A stretch of DNA of 7,508 nt from Pseudonocardia sp. (GTDB lineage: Bacteria > Actinomycetota > Actinomycetes > Mycobacteriales > Pseudonocardiaceae). A program made the position numbers and the translations under genes. Of this stretch, positions 1 to 5,982 are shown one piece after another. Position 1 is the stretch's first letter; each line of letters begins with the position of its first letter. The stretch is taken from NCBI GenBank assembly GCA_030453005.1, contig JAKDLE010000120.1, forward strand, positions 1 through 7,508, in the 5' to 3' direction. The notes beneath the pieces are model-generated. The model saw nothing but the letters and a program-made list of their open reading frames with translations, had not been told where the DNA came from and ran no database searches.

Positions 1-610
1 CCCGGCGGGCGCGCCCCGGCGCGGCGGCGCCGCGGACCGGGGGGGGGGCCCCCACCGCGCCCACCGCCTGGTCGACGGCCGGGACGGCGGCCAGGCGCGC
101 GGCGAGCACCACCCGGCTGCGGGCGTGGAGCACCTCGGCACCGCCTGCGCTCCGACGGCCGCCCAGGTCGGCGATGTAGTCCTCGGCACCGAAGTAGACG
201 GCGTCGACCCCGCCGCGCAGCAGGGGGCGGCAGTCCGCCACGCCGAGCGCCGTCTCGATCCCGGCGAACACCATCGCCCCCGCGGGCAGCATCGCGCGCA
301 CGGCCGCGAGGTCCTCGGCCCGTTCCAGCTTGGGCAGCACGACCCCGGCCGCGCGGGAGGCGGCCACGGCCGCGACGTCGACGGGGAACCACGGTGACGC
401 GGGCGGGTTCACCCGCACCAGCACCACCGCGTCGCCCGCGTCGAGCTCGTCGACCGCCCCGGTCGCCGTCCGCCGTGCGGTGTCCTTGTCCGCCTGCGCC
501 ACGGCGTCCTCGAGGTCGACCACGATGACGTCCGGCGACGACCGGGGGGCCTTGGCGATCATGTCGGCCCGACCGCCGGGGACGAAGAGAACGGTGCGGG
601 TCGCCCTCAC
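1..610 (-). CDS. CitE-like CoA-ester lyase (HpcH/HpaI aldolase family), 3'-truncated by the window edge
   Basis: This is the N-terminal 203 codons of a Mg2+-dependent CoA-ester lyase of the citrate lyase beta/malyl-CoA lyase type, which cleaves 3-hydroxyacyl-CoA esters in a retro-Claisen or aldol manner. Seen in the translation: an opening RTVLFVPG strand, VDLEDAV at residues 31-37, the CoA/substrate arginine in LVRVNPP (R66), GIETALG with the probable Mg ligand E119, and YFGAEDY with E143/D144 followed by DLGGRR. The family is usually about 270-300 residues, so the C-terminal part lies outside. The GTG at 610 is the first start in frame, 10 nt after the ligase stop; its ribosome binding site is weak. 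After residue 180 (AVDQ) the family pattern is lost across a run of ten G and five C, and the tail is Pro/Arg-rich, so bases 1-55 may be unreliable. M. tuberculosis Rv2498c, from a leucine-type cluster, is a relative reported to cleave (R)-HMG-CoA. The substrate here is inferred only. Confidence 0.85.
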   Translation of the reverse strand, partial: MRATRTVLFVPGGRADMIAKAPRSSPDVIVVDLEDAVAQADKDTARRTATGAVDELDAGDAVVLVRVNPPASPWFPVDVAAVAASRAAGVVLPKLERAEDLAAVRAMLPAGAMVFAGIETALGVADCRPLLRGGVDAVYFGAEDYIADLGGRRSAGGAEVLHARSRVVLAARLAAVPAVDQAVGAVGAPPPVRGAAAPGRARR

Positions 611-620
611 CGGCTCGATC

Positions 621-2573
621 TCACTGTGTCGACCGCCTCGTGGAGATCGCCGCGGCGACCGCGTCCAGGGCCGAGGGATCGTCCATGCCACTGGTGTCGC
701 CGGTGGGCTCCCCGTGCACCACGACGTCGCGCAGCAGCCGTCGCATGATCTTGCCGGTGCGGGTCTTGGGCATCGCCGGGGTGATGTGGACGGCGGCCAG
801 GCCCGCGTACCCGCCGAGCTCGGCCACCACCTGCCCGCGGATCTCCCCGCGCAGCAGGTCCGGGTCGACGTCGCCCGCGGCGAGGGTAACGAACGCGATC
901 GGCACCGTGCCCTTGGTGTCGTCGGGCACGCCGACGCCGGCGGCCTCGACGACCGAGGGGTGGCTCGTCACGATCGCCTCGATCTCCATCGTGGAGATCC
1001 GGTGTGCGGCCACGTTGATCACGTCGTCGGCGCGGCCGAGTACCCACAGGTGGCCGTCGGCGTCCACGACGGCCTCGTCGTTGGTGGCGTAGCGGCCGGG
1101 GAACCTCGAGAAGTACGTGGCGTGATAGCGGTCGTGGTCGTCCCACACGGTGCGGGCGAGCGTCGGGAACGGGGTGCAGATCACCAGGTGGCCCTTGGTG
1201 CCCGCGGGCACGGGGTGGCCGTCGTCGTCGACGACGTCGTACGAGTGGCCCGGCAGGGTGGTGCCCACGGAGCCCGCCTTGAGATCGTCGACGCCGTACA
1301 CCGGGTAGGTCCAGGTGGAGCCGGTCTCGGTCTGCCCGTAGGCGTTCACGATCGGGATGCCGCCGCCGAGATGTTCGCTGCCCCAGCTGAAGGTGTCGGC
1401 GTCGAGCGGCTCGCCCTGCACGGTGACCAGACGCAGCAGCGGCAGCGGGTGCGCCGCCGCCAGGTCGTCGCCGAACTTGCGCAGCATCCGCAGCAGGGTG
1501 GGGGCGCAGAGGATCTTGGTGACGTGGTGCCTCTCGGCGACCTCGTAGAACCGCTCGGTGGTGGGCGTGTCCAGCGCGCCCTCGAAGCAGACGATCGTCA
1601 TCCCGCAGGCGAGCCCGCCGACCACGGCCTGGATCGGGAACGTCAGCCAGCCGACGTCGGCGGCCACCCAGTACACGTCGTCGTCGCCGTCGCGCCCGAC
1701 CTGCCAGTGCGCGTTGGCCCAGGTGCCGAGCAGGAACCCGCCGACGCTGTGCACCACGCCCTTCGGCGTGGACTCGGTGCCGCTGGTGAAGATCAGGAAC
1801 GCGGCCTCGTTGGGGTCGAGCGGGACGCACGGCGTGCCCGCGGGGTGCGCGGCGACCAGGCCCGAGTAGGAGTACTCGCCCTCGGTGAGCTCGCGGGCCT
1901 CTCCGGTGCGGTCGACGACGACCGTGGCCACGACGGTCTCCACGCTCCTACGGGCGGCGCGCAGCGTGTCGAGCAGCGGTACCTGCTTGCCGCGCCGGTG
2001 GGCGGCGTCGGCGACGATGACGGCCTTGGTGCTGGCCGCGCGCAGCCGGTTCGCCACGGCGTCGGTGCCGAACCCGGAGAACAGCACGGTGTAGATCGCG
2101 CCGATGCGGTTGCAGGCGTGGATCGCGGTGAACGCCTCCACCAGGTTCGGCATGTAGATGGCGACGACGTCGCCCTTGACCACGCCGAGGTCGAGCAGGC
2201 CCGCCGCGAGGCTGGAGCACTCGTCGCGCAGCTCGGAGTAGGAGACGGTGCGGGTGTCACCGGGCTCGCCCTCCCACACCACCGCCGCCCGGTCCGCGGT
2301 CGCGGGGTCGGAGGCCCAGCGGTCCACGCAGTTGTCGGCGACGTTGAGCCGCCCGCCCTCGAAGTAGCGGAAGTCGCCCAGCTCGCCGCTGCGCACGGTG
2401 TGCCACGGCGTCGTCCACCGCTGCTGCTGCGCCACCCACTCCCAGTAGGAGTCGGGGTCCGCGGCGCTGCGCTCCCGCGCGGCGTGCAGGCTCTTGACCC
2501 GCTCCGGGACGATCCAGTCCTCGCGCAGCGGCTGCAGCGGGGTGGAGATGAGCTGACTGAGGCTGTCGGACAT
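621..2573 (-). CDS. Acetyl-CoA-synthetase-type acid:CoA ligase (AMP-forming) with altered acyl pocket
   Basis: This 650-residue cytosolic adenylate-forming ligase converts a carboxylic acid, ATP and CoA to acyl-CoA, AMP and PPi. Its length and its N-terminal region (SYWEWVAQQQRW, about 42-53) match the Acs/PrpE group. The P-loop is FTSGTESTPKG (262-272), with Ser where Gly is usual. Other motifs are ADVGW (305-309), GEP (387-389), YGQTETG (412-418), the hinge region GRADDVINVAAHRIST (513-528) and PKTRTGK with catalytic Lys608 (602-608). In Acs the last two residues before QTETG are Trp-Trp; here they are Tyr412-Gly413. The Acs Val386 position is Gln. Loss of that second Trp is known to widen the acyl pocket, so the substrate is probably larger than acetate or propionate, for example a branched short- or medium-chain acid. 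The start is supported by GGAGG 7 nt upstream of ATG. It is third in the operon, 18 nt after the carboxylase gene. True acetyl- or propionyl-CoA synthetase is a less likely alternative. Confidence 0.9.
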   Translation of the reverse strand: MSDSLSQLISTPLQPLREDWIVPERVKSLHAARERSAADPDSYWEWVAQQQRWTTPWHTVRSGELGDFRYFEGGRLNVADNCVDRWASDPATADRAAVVWEGEPGDTRTVSYSELRDECSSLAAGLLDLGVVKGDVVAIYMPNLVEAFTAIHACNRIGAIYTVLFSGFGTDAVANRLRAASTKAVIVADAAHRRGKQVPLLDTLRAARRSVETVVATVVVDRTGEARELTEGEYSYSGLVAAHPAGTPCVPLDPNEAAFLIFTSGTESTPKGVVHSVGGFLLGTWANAHWQVGRDGDDDVYWVAADVGWLTFPIQAVVGGLACGMTIVCFEGALDTPTTERFYEVAERHHVTKILCAPTLLRMLRKFGDDLAAAHPLPLLRLVTVQGEPLDADTFSWGSEHLGGGIPIVNAYGQTETGSTWTYPVYGVDDLKAGSVGTTLPGHSYDVVDDDGHPVPAGTKGHLVICTPFPTLARTVWDDHDRYHATYFSRFPGRYATNDEAVVDADGHLWVLGRADDVINVAAHRISTMEIEAIVTSHPSVVEAAGVGVPDDTKGTVPIAFVTLAAGDVDPDLLRGEIRGQVVAELGGYAGLAAVHITPAMPKTRTGKIMRRLLRDVVVHGEPTGDTSGMDDPSALDAVAAAISTRRSTQ

Positions 2574-2591
2574 CGGTGTCCCTCCGGGGAG

Positions 2592-4145
2592 TCAGACGGG
2601 GCTGATCGGGTGGTGGCGGCGGTGCGTGGAACGGGTGAAGCTCTTCGCGTCGTTCAGTCGCGCGATCAGCTCGGCGCGCAGGTGCTCCGGCTCCACGACG
2701 GCGTCGACCACGAGGTCGCTCGCCATCCGGAGCAGGTTGATGTCGGCCCGCTGCTCGACGGTGCGCTCCGCCACATAGGCGGCCCGCGCGTCGTCGTCGT
2801 CGATCGCGGCGACCTTGTTGGCGTACACCGCGTTGACCGACGCCTCGGCCGACATCGGCCCGATCGTGGCCGTGGGCAGGGCGATCGTGGCGCGCGGCTC
2901 GAAGCCGGGCGCGCACATCGCGTAGAAGCCCGCGGCGTAGGCCTTGCGGAGCACCACGGTGATCTTCGGGACCTCGGCGCTCGCCATCGCCGTGATCATC
3001 TTCGCGCCGTGGCGGATGATCCCGGCCCGCTCGACGGCGACGCCGACCATGAACCCGGGGACGTCCTGGCAGAACAGCAGCGGGATGTTGAACGCGTCGC
3101 ACAGCGAGATGAACCGGGTGGCCTTGTCGGCCGAGTCGACGAAGATCGCGCCGCTGCGGACCATCGGCTGGTTGGCGACGAGGCCGACCACGCGCCCGTC
3201 GAGCCGGGCGAGGCCGACCACCATCTCCGGGGCCCAGCGGGCCTTGACCTCGAAGAAGCTCGCGCCGTCGACGAACCGGTCGATCACGTCGCGCACGTCG
3301 TAGGCCGCGTTGGGGTCGACCGGGACCGCGCCGTCCCAGTCCGCCCGCGACGGCGCGACCGGCTCGGCGCGCAGGGGCGGGGCGCGGAAGTCGTCGGGCA
3401 GGTAGGACAGCAGCAGCCGGGCCGCGGCGATGGCCTCCCAGTCGGCGGAGAACACCTCGTCACCGCAGCCGGAGACCGTCGCGTGCATCATCGCGCCGCC
3501 CATCTCCTCCAGCGTGGTGATCTCGCCGGTGGTCTTCTCCGCGATCCGCGGCGACGCGAGGTACATCGAGCCGTTGCCCTCGACCATGCCCACCCAGTCG
3601 CAGAACGCGGGCATGTACGCCCCGCCCGCGGCCGAGGGGCCGTGCAGGCAGCACAGCTGCGGCACCCGACCGGACAGCCGGACCTGCAGGTTGAAGATCG
3701 CCGACGCGCCGCGGCGACCGGGGAAGAAGCCCATCTGGTCGGTGAGCCGCCCGCCCGCGGAGTCGACCAGGTAGACCACCGGGAGCAGGTCGCGGTCGGC
3801 CCGCTCCAGGATGCGGATCTGCTTCTCACACGTCAGCTCGCCCCACGACCCGGCCTTGACGCCGAAGTCGTGCGCGATCACCGCGACCGGCCTGCCCTCG
3901 ATGCGCCCGACCCCGGTCACCACGCCGTCGGCGGGCAGGCCGTCGAGCATGGCGTGGGCCATCAGCCCGTCCTCGACGAAGCTGTCGGGGTCGAAGAGCA
4001 GCGCGATCCGTTCCCGCACCCCGAGCTTCGTGGGCCAGCGGCTCACGTCGCCGCCGCGGCGGGCGCGGTCCGCCGCGTGGGCCACGTCCTCCCGGGTCGG
4101 CGCTCCCGCCTGCGGCGCTCCCGCCCACGGCGCTCCCACCGTCAC
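2592..4145 (-). CDS. Acyl-CoA carboxylase, carboxyltransferase (beta) subunit
   Basis: This protein of about 517 residues transfers carboxylate from carboxybiotin to an acyl-CoA and needs a biotin carboxylase/BCCP partner, which is not in the window. It has the two crotonase-fold CT halves. The N half (about 41-262) carries the oxyanion-hole region GPSAAGGAYMPAF (169-181) and TGEITTLEEMGGA (206-218). The C half (about 270-500) has CQDVPGFMVG (359-368), KAYAAGFYAM (401-410) and ALPTATIGPMSAEASVNAVY (422-441). The sequence lacks typical methylcrotonyl-CoA (AccD1) wording and is also not classic PccB, so the substrate is open. The frame stays open far upstream into the dehydrogenase gene, but family similarity begins only near KLGVRERIALLFDP (40-53). 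GTG at 4145 is chosen because it overlaps the dehydrogenase stop in a GTGA junction typical of translational coupling. Later GTGs at 4085 and 4046 are possible. The first 16 residues are a 15-bp repeat product and may not be translated. Confidence 0.88.
   Translation of the reverse strand: MTVGAPWAGAPQAGAPTREDVAHAADRARRGGDVSRWPTKLGVRERIALLFDPDSFVEDGLMAHAMLDGLPADGVVTGVGRIEGRPVAVIAHDFGVKAGSWGELTCEKQIRILERADRDLLPVVYLVDSAGGRLTDQMGFFPGRRGASAIFNLQVRLSGRVPQLCCLHGPSAAGGAYMPAFCDWVGMVEGNGSMYLASPRIAEKTTGEITTLEEMGGAMMHATVSGCGDEVFSADWEAIAAARLLLSYLPDDFRAPPLRAEPVAPSRADWDGAVPVDPNAAYDVRDVIDRFVDGASFFEVKARWAPEMVVGLARLDGRVVGLVANQPMVRSGAIFVDSADKATRFISLCDAFNIPLLFCQDVPGFMVGVAVERAGIIRHGAKMITAMASAEVPKITVVLRKAYAAGFYAMCAPGFEPRATIALPTATIGPMSAEASVNAVYANKVAAIDDDDARAAYVAERTVEQRADINLLRMASDLVVDAVVEPEHLRAELIARLNDAKSFTRSTHRRHHPISPV
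4096..4140 (-). repeat. Three tandem 15-bp repeats at the start of the carboxylase gene
   Basis: On the minus strand, three consecutive 15-mers share the core GGGAGCGCCG: GGTGGGAGCGCCGTG, GGCGGGAGCGCCGCA and GGCGGGAGCGCCGAC. In the carboxylase frame each unit ends in Gly-Ala-Pro, giving VGAP, WAGAP and QAGAP. The period is a multiple of three, so copy changes would not disturb the frame. The repeat sits between the GTGA overlap and the first family-like residues. It is either a disposable N-terminal tail or untranslated leader. Confidence 0.8.
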
Positions 4146-5287
4146 CGGGCCAGCTCGCGGGACAGGATCTCGAGCTGGATCTCGTCGGTGCCGCCGCCGA
4201 TCCGCAGGATCCGTGCGTCGCGGTAGTGGCGCGCGACCGGCGACTCCTCGACGAAGCCCGAACCGCCGAACAGCTGCACCGCGTCGTCGACGATGCGGTT
4301 GGCGGCCTTCGCGGCGAAGAACTTGGCCGTGGCCACGGTGCGCCCCGCGTCGGGGTGACCCGCGTCCATCCGCCCGGCCGCCTGGTAGGTGATCAGGCGC
4401 GCCACGTCCAGGTCCACCGCCATCTCGGCGAGCTTGTGCCGGATGGTCTGCAGGTGCGCGAGCGGGGCGCCGAACGCCTCGCGGGCGAGCACGTGCTCCT
4501 TCGCCACGGCGAGACACTCGGCGGCGTGGCCGACGCCCATCGCGGCGAGCACGACCCGTTCGAGCTGGAACGCGTCCATGATCTGGTAGAAGCCACGGCC
4601 GGTCTCGCCGAGCACCGCGTCGGGCCCCAGGCGGACGTCGTCGAGGACGACCTCGCGGGTGTCGGAGGAGTGCCAGCCCATCTTCGCCAGCGGGCGACCC
4701 ATCGACAGCCCGGGTGTGCCCGCGTCGACGAGGAACGTGGTGATGCCCGCGCGGCCGGGGCCGCCGGTCCGGGCGCCGACGATGATCACGTCGGCCAGCC
4801 CGGCGTTGGTGATGAACATCTTGCGCCCGCTCAGGATCCAGCCGTCGCCGTCGTGGCGGGCGGTGCTGGTGAGGCTGGCGACGTCGGACCCGGCGCCCGG
4901 CTCGGTGACGGCGATGGCGGCGACCTTCTCCCCGGAGACGAGGCCGGGGAGGTAGCGCAGCTGCTGTGCGGATGTCCCGTGGTGCACGATGTGCGGCGCG
5001 GCCATGTACGCGCTGACCAGCACCGTCACCGCGATGCCGCCGCTGGCCCGCGCCAGCTCCTCGGCCAGCAGCGTGACGGCGAGGCCGTCGGCGGCGGAAC
5101 CGCCGTGCTCCTCGCTGGTCAGCAGGCCGAGCAGGTCGGCGTCGCCCAGCTCCTTCCAGAGCTGTTCGGGGAACCGTCCCTCCCGCTCGGCGTCGTCGAC
5201 CAGGGGGCGCACCCGCTTGTCGACGAACGCCCGGCACGAGGCCTGGAAGTCGCGGTGCACGTCGTCGAGCTCCCACTGCCCGTCCAT
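4142..5287 (-). CDS. Acyl-CoA dehydrogenase, long/branched-chain or isovaleryl type by catalytic residue
   Basis: This 381-residue FAD flavoprotein introduces a trans-2 double bond into an acyl-CoA and passes electrons to electron-transfer flavoprotein. Visible are the helical N domain (VHRDFQASCRAFVDKRV, 10-26), the FAD/substrate strand AIAVTEPGAGSDVASL (124-139), KMFITNAG (156-163), the C-terminal helical domain from about 230 with REAFGAPLAHLQTIRHKLAEM (269-289), and RIGGGTDEIQ near the end. The MCAD catalytic Glu position (IYEGT) is Gly365. A Glu is present instead in QLERVVLA (E243), where isovaleryl-CoA and long-chain dehydrogenases keep theirs. ATG 5287 is preferred to the upstream ATG at 5341: GGAGG (5298-5294) lies 6 nt before it, the protein then has normal length, and the extra codons would be translated through the operator palindrome and -10 box. 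It is first in the operon, and its stop overlaps the carboxylase start. Branched substrates are inferred from context. Confidence 0.92.
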   Translation of the reverse strand: MDGQWELDDVHRDFQASCRAFVDKRVRPLVDDAEREGRFPEQLWKELGDADLLGLLTSEEHGGSAADGLAVTLLAEELARASGGIAVTVLVSAYMAAPHIVHHGTSAQQLRYLPGLVSGEKVAAIAVTEPGAGSDVASLTSTARHDGDGWILSGRKMFITNAGLADVIIVGARTGGPGRAGITTFLVDAGTPGLSMGRPLAKMGWHSSDTREVVLDDVRLGPDAVLGETGRGFYQIMDAFQLERVVLAAMGVGHAAECLAVAKEHVLAREAFGAPLAHLQTIRHKLAEMAVDLDVARLITYQAAGRMDAGHPDAGRTVATAKFFAAKAANRIVDDAVQLFGGSGFVEESPVARHYRDARILRIGGGTDEIQLEILSRELAR

Positions 5288-5293
5288 CCAGAA

Positions 5294-5298
5294 CCTCC
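5294..5298 (-). promoter_or_regulatory. Ribosome binding site that fixes the dehydrogenase start
   Basis: GGAGG on the minus strand lies 6 nt before ATG 5287. No comparable site precedes the longer ATG at 5341. It sits just downstream of the operator, which leaves a leader of about 30 nt from the predicted transcription start. Confidence 0.8.
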
Positions 5299-5302
5299 GT
5301 AC

Positions 5303-5324
5303 CTCGACCGACCGGTCGGTCGAG
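5303..5324. promoter_or_regulatory. Perfect 22-bp palindrome, probable TetR-family operator
   Basis: Each half is 11 bp (CTCGACCGACC and its exact reverse complement), with the core ACCGACCGGTCGGT at 5307-5320. It lies in the 95-bp gap between the divergent dehydrogenase and tetR genes, directly next to the predicted -10 box of the operon and over its likely transcription start. Its size and two-fold symmetry fit a TetR-family dimer site; cores of this kind are common next to actinobacterial acyl-CoA genes. Binding by the adjacent regulator is inferred. Confidence 0.85.
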
Positions 5325-5355
5325 ATAGTAAGCTCCGCCACAGAGGCCCTGTCAA
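5325..5355 (-). promoter_or_regulatory. Predicted sigma-70-type promoter of the catabolic operon
   Basis: On the minus strand a consensus -35 hexamer TTGACA (5355-5350) is followed after 19 bp by TACTAT (5330-5325), which fits the actinobacterial TAnnnT -10 pattern. The spacer is slightly longer than the ideal 17-18 bp. Transcription would begin near 5318, inside the palindrome, so a bound repressor should block initiation. On the opposite strand only a weak -10-like TAAGCT (5329-5334) is seen for the tetR gene. Confidence 0.6.
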
Positions 5356-5382
5356 GCCGGGCCGACAGGTCGGGAGGACTGG

Positions 5383-5976
5383 GTGACGGTGCCGATTTCG
5401 CGGGCCGCCGGACAGCGGGAGCGGGTGCTGCGGGCGTCGGTGGAGATCTTCAGCAGGCGGGGCTACCGGGCGACCTCGATGAACGAGATCGCCGCCGGGG
5501 TCGGGCTGTCGAAGCCCACGCTCTACCACTACTTCCGCAACAAGGAGGAGCTGCTCGTCCTGATCTACCAGGAGGTGCTGGACGAGAGCCTGCGGATGGC
5601 CCGCGAGACCGTGGCGGCTGCGCCCACCCCGCTCGACGCGGTACGCGACCTGATCATCTCGCGGGTCGTCTACACCTGTGAGAACCAGGACCTGCTCAAG
5701 ATCTGCTTCGAGGAGGAGGACGAGCTTCGCCCCAACCTCGCGGAGTCGCTGCTGGAGCGCAGACGCGCCTTCGAGGACGTGTTCGCCCTCGCCGTGCTCG
5801 CGCACCTCGCCGACCACCCCCAGGTCCGGCTCGCGATGACGACCAAGACCTACGTCAACATGTGTCTCGGCGCGGTGAACTGGACCTACAAGTGGTACTC
5901 CGACACCGGCACCCGCAAGCCCGTGGAGCTGGGCCGCGACATCGCCGACGCGCTGCTCAAGGTGCTCATCCCCTGA
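5383..5976 (+). CDS. TetR/AcrR-family transcriptional regulator of the acyl-CoA cluster
   Basis: This 197-residue cytosolic repressor-type protein has an N-terminal TetR HTH domain: QRERVLRASVEIFSRRGYRA (11-30) and the helix-turn-helix MNEIAAGVGLSKPTLYHYF (33-51), then KEELL. The helical ligand domain (about 65-197) contains KICFEEEDEL (106-115) and VNWTYKWY (165-172), a pattern I associate with KstR2/FadR-like TetR regulators that respond to acyl-CoA esters. The GTG start at 5383 is supported by GGGAGG (5372-5377), 5 nt upstream. It is transcribed away from the dehydrogenase operon, with the palindrome at 5303-5324 between them, so it most likely represses that operon and perhaps itself. Its stop is only 6 nt from the converging MaoC gene's stop. 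The ligand is not visible from sequence; a CoA thioester of the pathway is the natural guess. Confidence 0.93.
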   Translation: MTVPISRAAGQRERVLRASVEIFSRRGYRATSMNEIAAGVGLSKPTLYHYFRNKEELLVLIYQEVLDESLRMARETVAAAPTPLDAVRDLIISRVVYTCENQDLLKICFEEEDELRPNLAESLLERRRAFEDVFALAVLAHLADHPQVRLAMTTKTYVNMCLGAVNWTYKWYSDTGTRKPVELGRDIADALLKVLIP

Positions 5977-5982
5977 GCACCC

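Noticed and set aside
1203..1260. Repeated GTCGTC/GACGAC stretches in the ligase gene
   Set aside because: They encode Asp/Val-rich loops (VVDDDGH) with ordinary GC-biased codons rather than a DNA repeat element.
607..1830. A 407-codon minus-strand frame inside the ligase gene
   Set aside because: Out-of-frame shadow, very Arg-rich and without motifs; the ligase frame contains all adenylate-forming enzyme motifs.
2574..2591. Possible internal promoter or terminator between carboxylase and ligase genes
   Set aside because: The 18-nt gap holds only the ligase ribosome binding site.
330..4226. A 1298-codon open frame on the plus strand, antisense to most of the operon
   Set aside because: Its translation is rich in Arg, Gly, Val, His and Asp with no domain pattern, and it mirrors well-supported genes on the minus strand. 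Long antisense frames are expected at this GC content.
4146..5276. Upstream extension of the carboxylase frame giving an 894-residue protein
   Set aside because: The added part is Arg/Pro/Gly-rich shadow of the dehydrogenase gene; carboxyltransferase similarity begins only after about 4030.
4226..5386. A 386-codon plus-strand open frame opposite the dehydrogenase
   Set aside because: Low-complexity shadow translation; the minus-strand dehydrogenase shows all its family motifs.
5119..5817. Minus-strand frame opposite the tetR gene
   Set aside because: Shadow of tetR and of the dehydrogenase in another frame; the TetR helix-turn-helix is clear on the plus strand.
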